Below, in pieces: positions 25,181 to 34,759 of a stretch of 64,000 bases of DNA (its first letter is position 1; the number at the start of each line of letters is the position of its first letter). A model generated the notes under the pieces. The model had not been told where the DNA came from. It ran no database searches and worked only from the letters and a program-made list of their open reading frames with translations. The DNA comes from Spongilla lacustris (taxonomy: Eukaryota > Porifera > Demospongiae > Spongillida > Spongillidae), in contig OX442420.1 in the NCBI GenBank assembly GCA_949361645.1, forward strand, positions 1,642,244 through 1,706,243, written 5' to 3'. A program made the translations under genes and the position numbers.

Positions 25181-26560
25181 GGATGCTACCAGTAAATATA
25201 CATATTGTGGATATGCTTAGATGTGTGTTAATATTGTTTGGATCCTCCTTCACTCCCCCTCTCTCCCTCCCTCCTCCCTCCCTCCCTCCCTCCCCCTCAT
25301 TCCCTCTCTTTCTCTCTTCCTCCCTCCCTCCCCCTCCTTCCCTCCTCCCTCTCTCCCTCCCTCCTCCCTCCCTCCCCCTCCTTCCCTCATCCCTCTTTCC
25401 TCCCCTCCTTCTTTCCTCCCCTCCTTCCCTCCCCCTCCCTCCCTCCTCTTTCTCTCCCTCCCTCCATCCTACCTCCCTCCCCCTCCTTCCCTCCTCCCTC
25501 TTACCCTCTGTCCCTCCTCCCTCCTTCCCCCTCCTTCCCTCCTCCCTCTCCCCCTTCCTCTCCCTCACACTCCATCTGTCGGTGTGTGTGTGTGTGTGTT
25601 TGTGATGCTACCAGTAAATATACATATTGTGGATATGCTTAGATGTGTGTTAATATTGTTTGGATCAGGGGGGAAGGAGGGGGAGGGAAGGGGGAGGGAA
25701 AGAGGGATGAGGGAAGGAGGGGGAGGGAGGGAGGAAGGAGGGAGGGAAAGAGGGATGAGGGAAGGAGGGGGAGGGAGGGAGGAGGGAGGGAGAGAGGGAT
25801 AAGGGACGGAGGGGGAGGGAGGGAGGGAGGGAGGGAGGAAGAGAGGGAATGAGGGGGAGGGAGAGAGGGAGGGAGGGAGGGAGAGAGGGGGAGTGAAGGA
25901 GATCTCCCTCCCTCCTCCCTCTCTCCCTCCCTCCCTCCTACCTCCCTCCCCCTCTCCCTCCCTCCCTCCCTCCCTCCCCTCCTTCCCTCTCTCCCTCCCT
26001 CCCTCCTACCTCCCTCCCTCCTTCCCTCCCTCCCCCTCCTTCCCTCCTCCCTCTCTCCGTCCCTCTCCCTCACACTCCGTCCCTCTCCTTCACTCCCCCT
26101 CTCTCCCTCCCTCCTCCCCCCCCTCATTCCCTCTCTTCCTCCCTCCTTCCCTCCTCTCTCTCTCCCTCCCTCCTCCCTCCCTCCCTCCCCCTTCTTCCCT
26201 CATCCCTCTTTCCCTCCCCCTCCTTCCCTCCCCCTCCTTCCCTCCCCCTCCTTCCCTCCCCCTCCTTCCCTCCCCCTCTCTCCCTCCCTCCTCCCTCTCT
26301 CCCTCCCTCCCTCCTACCTCCCTCCCCCTCCTCCCTCCCTCCTTCCCTCCCTCCCCCTCCTTCCCTCCTCCTCTCCCTCCCTCTCCCTCACACTCCATCT
26401 GTCTGTGAGTGTGTGTGTTTGTGATGCTACCAGTAAATATACATATTGTGGATATCCTTAGATGTGTGTTAATATTGTTTGGATCCTCTTTCACTCCCCC
26501 TCTCTCCCTCCCTCCTCCCTCCCTCCCCCTCATTCCCTGTCTCCCTCCCTCTCTCTCACC
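22785..26560. repeat. 3.8-kb pyrimidine-rich higher-order satellite array
   Basis: Alternation of (CCCTCC / CCCTCT)n stretches with a conserved segment of about 70 bp reading GATGCTACCAGTAAATATAC, ATATTGTGGATATGCTTAGA and GTTAATATTGTTTGGATCC. That segment starts at 23041, 23441, 23896, 24400, 24808, 25182, 25604 and 26422. Shared variants (TTTGGGATG at copies 2 and 6; CTGTCGGTG at 3 and 7) show a four-copy super-unit of about 1.75 kb duplicated in tandem. The strong strand asymmetry suggests triplex or H-DNA potential. All long Pro/Leu/Ser and Gly/Arg/Glu frames here are artefacts. Confidence 0.95.
25667..25903. repeat. Inverted block inside the pyrimidine-rich array
   Basis: For about 237 bp the plus strand switches from CT-rich to GA-rich. 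Its reverse complement reads as a normal piece of the same array (starting with CCTTCACTCCCC-like sequence as after the other cores). Both borders carry GATC (TTTGGATCA and GGAGATCTCC), suggesting an exact in-place inversion at short palindromes. Confidence 0.9.
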
Positions 26561-26564
26561 CGAG

Positions 26565-27060
26565 AGTAACAGCCCAGTGAGTGTGTTAAGAGTGTCAGGG
26601 GTTAAAGTTCATAGCCGAGAGAAACAGCCCAGTGTGTGTGTAAAAAGTGTCAGGGGTTAAAGTTCATAGCCGAGAGAAACAGCCCAGTGAGTGTGTTAAA
26701 AGTGTCAGGGGTTAAACTAAATAGCCGAGAGAAACAGCCCAGTGGGTGTATTAATAGTGTCAGGAGTTAAACTACATAGCCGAGAGAAACAGCCCGGTGT
26801 GTGTGTTAAGAGTTTCAGGGGTTAAATGACATAGCCGAAAGAAACAGCCCAGTGGGTGTATTAAAAGTGTCAGGGGTTAAAGTACGTAGCCGAGAGAAAC
26901 AGCCCTGTGGGTGTGTTAAGAGTGTCAGGGGTTAAACGACATAGCCGAGAGAAACAGCACAGTGGGTGTGTTAAGAGTGAGTGTCAGGGGTTAAACAACA
27001 TAGCCAAAAGAAACAGCCCAGTGGGTGTGGTGTGTGGTGTACCTGAGTGTCAGGGGTTAA
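26565..27060. repeat. 55-bp tandem repeat, right block
   Basis: Nine or so copies of the same unit as 22400-22775 (spacing of CAGCCC words 55 bp), decaying toward 27060. Confidence 0.93.
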
Positions 27061-27355
27061 TAACAGTGGCTTTATACCATATATGGCAGTGACATGTCAG
27101 GTCAACATCTAAAGAAGCCTTACAAATTATCTCCCCATAACCCAACACAGGTGTTAGGGACTAGGTCATGTGTGGTGTTATGTGATGCATCCTGCCTATT
27201 CACATGCACTCTACAGGGTTAACTGACCTTATGGTATGTACTGCAATGTGGTGGTCAGTGAATGTTTCGGTTTGAATTTACTCCATGTGTGTGGTTGTAC
27301 GTTGAGAGTGTTCAGGGTTAATGAAAATAATGTTCTTAGGAGCTTTTAACTTGAT

Positions 27356-28900
27356 AGCTACATGTAGTTGTGTGGTCCCCTTTTATCCATCAGTCCACAC
27401 ACACACTTGTCAACATGCACATGCACTCACACACACACTTATGCACACACATTGAGCTTGTATCTTAACACTTGGCACACTAACTGTTATTTCCCACATT
27501 GTTAACTGACCTTACAGCTATAATGTAGCCTGGAATTTGTGGCCAATGACTTAGAGAGATTAACTTACTGTAGCCGGACATGTAGCAAGTGAGGGAATGG
27601 GAGTTGAGTGATGGACCTGTTAATATCATATTCATATTGTGCACCTACATGTATGTACTTATGTTTTACAGCTGCTACATTGCTTTTATCTGATTCAGGA
27701 TGCATGTATGGTTCTTCTCCCTGCCACCCCTCCTGCACACACTGTCTCCCTTTCACACACACACCACCCTTCTTCCCTACACACCTACTTCCTTTCCTTC
27801 CCCTCCTTCCCCCCACACTTGAGGGAAGGGCTTTCCTATTGTTCACTAGCTTATGTACACATGTGGTTGTGTACATGTACATGTATGTGTGTTGCAGCTG
27901 TAGCTTTATCTGATACAAGGAACTATTTTGCTACATATAGCATAAGCCTGCTGTAATGGCCTGCTTGAGCTACATGTAACCATGTCAGCAGATAGGGTAC
28001 CATGCCAAGATATGTGTGTCCTCCATAATAACGTATCTCCTTCCATCATTAATGTGGTCATACTGAACGGTCTATGAGAATGGTCTTAAATTGAGAATGT
28101 AAAATAATGTTCTAAGGTACCCTTGTACATTTAGTTACATGTAGGTCTTCCACTGAGACAGCATGTATGGTTTAACATTACAGCTACATGTAGTTGTGTG
28201 GTCTGTACCGTCAGTTAACCCCATTTATGGACCATCCGTCCACACACGCTTGCACACACATTTATGCACACGCACACACACGTACACTTATGCACATGCA
28301 CACACAATTATGCGCACGCACGTGCACACACATTGAGCTGGTACATATATCTTAACACTTGGCACACTAACTATTATTTCCCACATTGTTAACTGACCTT
28401 ACAGCTATAATGTAGCCTGGGATTTTGGTCAAAGATTAACTGACTGTACATGTAGCTAGGATGGACCTGGTGTTATGTTAATATCATATTCATATTGTGT
28501 ACCTACGTATACATGTGGTTATTTATTTGATTTACAGCTGCCCTTACATGTACAATGTATATTGCTTTTATCTGATTCAAAATATGGTTCTTCTCCCTGC
28601 CACCCCTCCTGCACACACTGTCTCCCTTCCACACACACCACCCTTCTTCCCTCCACACACCAACCTTCCTTTCCTCCCCCCCCCCCCCCCCCCCCCCAAA
28701 TGTGAGGAAGGGCTTTCCTATTGTTTACTTATGTATTCATATGGTTGTGTATGTGTGTTGCAGCTGTACCTTATCTGATGTAAGATGCAGAGTTCGTATT
28801 TGGCTACATATATAGGATAAATAAATATGAAGAGAAGCTTGCTGTAATGGCCTGCTTGAGCTACCTATGCCAGCAGATAGAGTACCATGCCGATACATGT
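27356..28900. repeat. Tandem duplication of about 880 bp
   Basis: Two diverged direct copies, spaced about 880 bp. Shared landmarks are TTCCCACATTGTTAACTGAC (about 27491 and 28379) and TTCTCCCTGCCACCCCTCCT (about 27714 and 28591). The last shared landmark is the CATGCC word near 28890, inside the first exon of the candidate gene that follows. In the first copy that exon is not open, in the second it is. Confidence 0.8.
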
Positions 28901-29385
28901 GTGTCCTCCATATTACTCATCGTTAATGTGGTCATACAGAACCTTGATGGTCCCCGACTACCTTCATACCTTTTCATCATCTGCACATTATGGTACGCCT
29001 GCAAAGCTGCAAAATGTGGTGGAGGCAGGGACAATGGAGAGGTACATATGCCACTGAGAACCACTCCATTGACAATGTTCGTGTTGTATTATCCTCTCTC
29101 TCTCCTCCCATTCAACAGATCATCCTCCATCCAATATGCCAACATTTTCCTATGCTGCTGTCATTAGAAGCTATATTCATGAGTGTGTGCATTGTGAAAC
29201 TCAGTATCCTGATACATGTAGTTGGATTCTTATGCCTTCTTGTGATTTACATACTGATTTTATTTGACATGGTTATATTATTCAATATGAAAACTTTTAA
29301 AAAGCACACTAACAAGTGTGCAATACTTGGCACATCTTTAGCTGGGGACATACAACAACTCTTAAATTCATCTGGTGAATGTTAA
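28883..29385 (+). CDS. Candidate two-exon gene end, hydrophobic (membrane) protein
   Basis: Exon one (about 28883-29041) reads VSSILLIVNVVIQNLDG and YLFIICTLWYACKAAKCGGG, ending GAG/GTACAT. Exon two (29119-29385) follows a CAACAG acceptor in matching phase. It carries a long hydrophobic run (LIHVVGFLCLLVIYILILF) and a basic tail before TAA, so two or three membrane segments are likely. The intron would be 77 bp, in line with the other introns here. The family is not recognised. Both the position in a duplicated satellite-rich stretch and the lack of a start exon make this tentative. Confidence 0.35.
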
Positions 29386-29541
29386 CTTCAAGGGAAGGGT
29401 ATATCCCAAAAATCTTTTATATAAAAACATGCACAGTGAATGTCACAATCTGGGACAGTATCTGGTGTTGGAGCACACACCCAACTTACTCACCCCATTG
29501 TAGGTTAAGGGGGAGTAGTGTGATGGTAGTATAGTATGTAG

Positions 29542-29544
<3 letters not shown>

Positions 29545-29591
<47 letters not shown>
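29545..29591. repeat. (TG)n microsatellite
   Basis: Pure GT run of roughly 45 bp immediately before the G-run satellite. Confidence 0.95.
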
Positions 29592-29593
<2 letters not shown>

Positions 29594-30590
29594 GGGGAGG
29601 GGGAGGGGAATGCCAAATGACTTTTGTGTAACTTAAAATTTCTATCACCTGACTCAAACAATAGACAGTAAAGTGTTTCTCCTACTCTGGGACATGATTG
29701 GGACACTGTAAAGCATAGCAGTATGCATGGGTCATATGTTTGGGGGAGGGGGGGGGGGGGGTTAGTGACTTTTGAGTAACTAAACATTTCTATCACCTAA
29801 CTCAAACAATAGACAGTGAAGTGTTTCCCCTACTCTGGGACATGATTGGGACAGTATGTAATGTTTAGGTAGCTTAGCAGTATGCATGGGTCATATGTTT
29901 GGGGGAGGGGGGGGGGGGTTAGTGACTTTTGAGTAACTAAAAATTTCTATCACCTAACTCAAACAATAGACAGTGAAGTGTTTCCCCTACTCTGGGACAT
30001 GATTGGGACAGTATGTAATGTTTAGGTAGCATAGTAGTATGCATGGGTCATATGTTTGGGGGAGGGGGGGGGGGGGGTTAGTGACTTTTGAGTAACTAAA
30101 AATTTCTATCACCTAACTCAAACAATAGACAGTGAAGTGTTTCCCCTACTCTGGGACATGATTGGGACAGTATTTAATGTTTAGGTAGCATAGCAGTATG
30201 CATGGGTCATATGTTTGGGGGAGGGGGGGGGGGGGGGGGGTTAGTGACTTTTGAGTAACTAAAAATTTCTATCACCTAACTCAAACAATAGACAGTGAAG
30301 AGTTTCCCCTACTCTGGGACATGATTGGGACAGTATGTAATGTTTAGGTAGCATAGCAGTATGCATGGGTCATATGTTTGGGGGAGGGGGGGGGGGGGGG
30401 GGGTAAGTGACTTTTGTGTAACTAAAAATGTCTATCACCTGACTCAAACAATAGACAGTGAAGTGTTTCCCCTACTCTGGGACATGATTAGGACAGTATG
30501 TAATGTTTAGGTAGCATACATGGGTCATATGTTTGGGGGATGGGGGGGGGGGGGGGGGGGGGGGGGGGTAAATGCCAAATGACTTCTGTC
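29592..30590. repeat. 160-bp satellite with a G-run in each unit
   Basis: Six to seven tandem units of about 160 bp containing CATGGGTCATATGTTTGGGG, a G-run of 12-24 bases, TTAGTGACTTTTGAGTAACT and CCCCTACTCTGGGACATGAT. G-runs begin near 29746, 29903, 30061, 30219, 30380 and 30540. The G-run length varies between units; the rest is well conserved, suggesting recent amplification. Confidence 0.93.
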
Positions 30591-30763
30591 TAAATATCAC
30601 CACACTCCAGTGAAATTTTCTCCCTAACTTTACTCTGGGACAGGGTTAGAATTGTATATGCATGGGTGATATGTTGGGGAAGGGGGGAGCGGGGGGGGGA
30701 GGGGGGGGGGGCATAATGACTTAAGCATGTTATCATGTAACTTTTTGGAGAACACATTAATAG

Positions 30764-31113
30764 GAGGTGTGTGATAGTAGGGAGGAGTGTGATGGTAGGT
30801 GGGGTGTGATGGTAGGGAGGGGTGTGGTGTAGGGAGGGGTGTGATGTAGGGAGGGGTGTGATGGTAGGGAGGGGTGTGATGGTAGGGAGGGGTGTGATGG
30901 TAGTGAGGGGTGTGATGGTAGGGAGGGGTGTGATAGTAGGGAGGGTGTGATGATAGAGAGGGGTGTGGTGTAGGTGGGGTGTGAAGGTAGGGAGGGGTGT
31001 GGTGTAGGGAGGGGTGTGATAGTAGGGAGGAGTGTTATAGTAGGGAGGGGTGTGATGGTAGGAAGGGGTGTGGTGTTGGGAGGGGTGTGATGGTAGGGAG
31101 GGGTGTGGTGTAG
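30764..31113. repeat. 18-bp minisatellite array
   Basis: About 19 copies of GTAGGGAGGGGTGTGATG with GGTGTG / GATAGTAG variants. The minus strand reads as a His/Pro/Thr repeat frame, which is an artefact of the period. Confidence 0.95.
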
Positions 31114-31114
31114 G

Positions 31115-31945
31115 ATCTATGCTAACATCTAGCTTCGTGGGCAATGTACTTTACATGTAATTAAAACGAGCGCAACTATTATACACTCCGGTATTTGGTT
31201 TTGGTCATTAGTTAGGCCAGCTACCCGGCCGGGTAGACTAGGACCGGAGCTAGCTAGATGGAGCTCGAGCGGTATACGGTAATTGTAAAGTGATCACTAC
31301 GCGCGCGAAACGGTTACTAAAGCCACACCCACTGGCTAGCTCGACTGCCTTCCTTACGAACCACGCTCATCACCTTTAGACACCTTCTCTTTGTCGGTGA
31401 TATTAGAAAAGGAGTGGTTAATACGCAATAGTATGCCCTGTTTTGCCTATACAACACCACGCATCTTGGCTACTAGTATGTCGACTGGTACAGTGGTACT
31501 ACCGGTAGTACCTACTCCTTTCGATCGCGACCACACATTTGTAGAGTGCTTCAACCACAACCACGAATGTATCTGTAAACATTAAACGCGTACTCACCCG
31601 GCTATGTCGATGCGAATCTGCTTTTAATTACTGCGCACGTCACGTACTGGTACTGACTCGACACAAACCTAGCGCTAGCTGTAGCAAGCTAGAGTTGTCC
31701 TAGCTAGTGGCTCGACGAGTCGACAGTATTATGAATCAGCGCTAGCCGCTTGTACAACGTGATCGCTTTAGAGAAGCTAGCTAGCTATCATGGATGTTGG
31801 TCTGATCGCAGCTAGTCCAGAGTGTGCATGTTCGCACGCGCGCCTCGTACGCCCTACTTTTACTCTTGCTTGGTGCATGTACGTCCACTACACCGACAAC
31901 ACGGCTATTAGTACCGCCGTGACGTATGCATGAATTACATCATAT
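31115..31945. other. CpG-richer unique sequence, no gene seen
   Basis: Contains several CGCG and GCGC words and CTAGCTAG-like runs, compatible with an unmethylated promoter-like stretch. No coding exon was recognised. Confidence 0.25.
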
Positions 31946-31959
31946 ATTTGTCCCACATT

Positions 31960-32520
31960 TTACAGTGGAGTCCACAAAGTTGCCAAGGGAAATTGTTGCT
32001 GGCATAGTAGACGAATTACACCCAAAGATCAATGGCTCACGCTGTGTAGATTTGTGAACATTCATTGGTTCCCAGGCCTCCCGCCGTTCACCTTTCCGGT
32101 AGGCCCGTTGAAGTTTAAAGGACAGTACCTTTTGATGTGTCCCTCCTCTCCGCATCGAAAACAGCACGTTCTTCCGCTTTTTCGTTGCTTGCATAACGAC
32201 GCCCCGCCACTTGCTCCGTTACTCTCGTCTCTGCCTTCGTCTTGGAACTACCGGCAGCAACTGAGGATTGCACCACGCTCTGCAACTGTGCCTCCATGTT
32301 TCCCAATCGCTCTGTCAATTCTTTCAGTGCTACTTTCAACCCAGTGTCGCAATCCTCCACGGAACTTACCTTAGCATGCAGCTCCATTGGTTTGGACTCA
32401 AACTCCAGTACAAGTTCAATTTCTCTAGCCGCCTCAATGGCCTTTTCGAACGTGTCCGGCTTACCTCGTAATAACAGCTGCGTGCTAATGGGAGTCTTTA
32501 GTCCCAACACGAACCGCTGC
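31960..32520 (-). pseudogene. Retrotransposon gag, C-terminal half with CCHC zinc knuckle
   Basis: On the minus strand the frame starts at 32520 with capsid-like sequence (RFVLGLKTPIS ... TFEKAIEAAREIEL), followed by a coiled stretch. After a frame change comes a CCHC nucleic-acid-binding knuckle (CFRCGEEGHIKRYC, about 32110-32155). The left break at 32520 coincides with the palindrome-rich element. Its first codon continues the frame of the gag fragment that stops at 38096/38593 on the other strand, so these are halves of one gag. Confidence 0.8.
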
Positions 32521-32735
32521 CGGTGTCATAGGGTATACGGTCCGGCCCAATTTTCGGTCCGGCGGACCGTATTCCCTAAGGGAATACGGTCCCCCCCGGA
32601 CCCAACTCCCTAGGGAATACGGTCCCCCGCGGACCGAGTTCCCTGGTTGTACAAAACCAATTAACCGGACTCAATTCCCTAGGGAATTGAGTCCCCCCCC
32701 CGGACCGTATTCCCTGGTTTTAAATACTTGCATGT
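32521..32735. mobile_element. Palindrome-rich element end (copy 1), CGGTGTCATAGGG terminus
   Basis: Starts CGGTGTCATAGGGTATACGG at the gag break and continues with alternating GGACCGTATTCCC and GGGAATACGGTCC words separated by C-runs, so it can fold into several short hairpins. An almost identical start lies at 38594, also at a gag break. In gag orientation the two are inverted, as expected of the two terminal inverted repeats of one element. Superfamily not identified. Confidence 0.6.
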
Positions 32736-32739
32736 ATAT

Positions 32740-33570
32740 GTATATTCCACCCCTTGCATTCACGTAAGGGCTGGCACATTTGGTTCGAAAAGCAAAAGCC
32801 AACGATCGCAGGTCGTCAACTATATAAGCAGCTTCTGTAACAATGAACTGGGACTGGGATGCTAATTCTAAAACTAATTTGTTATACAAATGTATATTTA
32901 TATTAAGTTGTTACTATTTTTATATGTTCCCATTATGATTTGGTTCGAAAATGATCGCATACAGGTCGTCAACTATGCATGCAGTTTCTGTAACAGTTAA
33001 CACTGTTTAACATTATCAAATTGTGTGAACACCAAGTGTAGAAAAATTTAATAAAAGATGAAAAGAAATAAACACATATATCATAATAGTCAACTGAACA
33101 TAAGAGAGATGAGGGTACTGGATAAGTCTCAATTTCATACCTGTAAAAAAGAAAACAAAAATAGTACACTTCAGCCATTATTGTTTAGAGAATGATGCAT
33201 AAGTGTTTTTCAATCATGTGCATAATAAAAAGTGAATTTCACAGACAAATAACGCTGCTCGTGTGCCCAAATATTTTCTGCAGAGGGGGGAGGTAGGAAA
33301 AAGAAGTTGGATGAGAAGAGAAGTAAGAAGAGGTAAAGGGACACATACAGCTTTAAGCCGCATGTGGGCCCTCAACATTGGTCCTTAATTAGTAGTTAAC
33401 TCGACCTGGCACACTCTTTAAGTGTGACTGAATGCTTCCTCTATACACCTGTGTCTGGAGAAAAAGAAATGGGATGAGAGAGGAATGAATGGGGGATAAT
33501 AGTCAAGAGACATGCTGATATTGAGTGTAATCAATTTCGTACCTAATTAAATCAGCCAAAATGTGAATTT
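32740..33570. other. AT-rich sequence without a gene
   Basis: No domain or repeat was recognised apart from two similar TGGTTCGAAAA...GATCGCA...CAGGTCGTCAACTAT blocks (about 32779 and 32941). One inversion breakpoint should lie somewhere between here and 34660. Confidence 0.35.
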
Positions 33571-33583
33571 CACAGATAAATAA

Positions 33584-33775
33584 ACTTGGTGGCATCAATT
33601 TATATTGCTTGTGTCTCAGGTGTCTTTTTAGTCTTGAGTGTCACTGTGCATTAGACACATGGCATTAGCAAGATATAAGCTTGGCAGCATAAACTAATAT
33701 TGCTTGTGTCTCTGGTGTCTTTTTAGTCTTGAGTGCCACTGTGTATTAGACACATGGCATTAGCAAGATAGCTAC
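33584..33775. repeat. Tandem duplication of about 95 bp
   Basis: Two direct copies containing ATATTGCTTGTGTCTC, GGTGTCTTTTTAGTCTTGAG and TTAGACACATGGCATTAGCA, differing at a few positions. Confidence 0.9.
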
Positions 33776-34661
33776 TTTTTGCTGCATGTGCATGATTAAA
33801 GCCATGCTTAAGGATTACAATAAAACTGAATAACTAACTGTTTTAGTGGTGTTGTATGGGCTGGATGTCTGTGTATAGGTTTGATCGAAAATTTACATAT
33901 CTTGTAGGGACAGCGCCTCTTTGTAATATCCTCACATGTCTTTAAGCCGTCACCTTATATGTACGCAGCCAATTAATAGCAACGTGACAACGTTGTGCGC
34001 CAAAATTTTATCCGTAATACCATTCTAACGGTTGCAATTGCATCACATCATCGACTATGGAAATGGCGCACCGTACTGGCCAAAATTGGTGGCTTGTAAT
34101 CCGCGATGTTTTCTCGTCCGTAAACGCCATCAATCAGTTTTATGGTACCCAGACCCACACTCTCAGCTGCAAAAGTCGTTCTGGGCTCTTTCGCGCCAAA
34201 AGTGACGTAATGGGTGTAGGTCTCATTAATGGTGCAATTGGTCAATTATTGATAGCAATAAAATATTAAAAGATCATATAAGAGGAAACGGTTGTTTGCG
34301 GCTGGAAACTAGGTTTATAATTAGAATATTACGGTACCTGTCCAAATAATTGTGAAGAAACACCTCATTACAGACACCTTATGTTTCAGAGTTCTTAACA
34401 CCTCAGATCAGCAGCAAAAATATATACTTATCTGTAGCATACAACACAACGTTTCAACCACTTTTATTTATAATGAACACGCATTTTTTAAATCGCACAT
34501 GAAATTTATGCGCAAGCAGTGTTTACATCGCCACGCGGCACTTATTTTGGAAGGGCGTGTACAAGATCGGATATTGTGGACTTCCTGCACAACGGTTGGA
34601 GGTAAGACTAGGCTTTTCGTAAGTCAAAGGCATGCCAAATAAAGAAGTGATGAACCACTTC

Positions 34662-34678
34662 TGTCGACGAATTTTCTG
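34662..34678 (+). other. Candidate terminal inverted repeat before the RAG1-like start codon
   Basis: TGTCGACGAATTTTCTG lies 82 bp upstream of the ATG of the RAG1-like gene; its partner is at 14713-14729. It does not begin with the CAC(T/A)(A/G)TG heptamer known for Transib and ProtoRAG ends, which weakens the assignment. Confidence 0.4.
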
Positions 34679-34759
34679 TCGCCCGAAAAGACCAATGTGT
34701 ATTTTATGAATAATCGATGCGTGTTGTGGTCATTGCGTACATGAACATTGGTTACAAGA

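Noticed and set aside
22681..26533. Very long Pro/Leu/Ser and Gly/Arg/Glu frames, up to 435 codons
   Set aside because: Generated by the CCCTCC-type array; both strands open, no non-repeat protein sequence.
32521..32735. Cluster of intrinsic terminators or a structured RNA gene
   Set aside because: The hairpin words are shared with a second copy at 38594 and mark a transposon end; no conserved RNA family was recognised.
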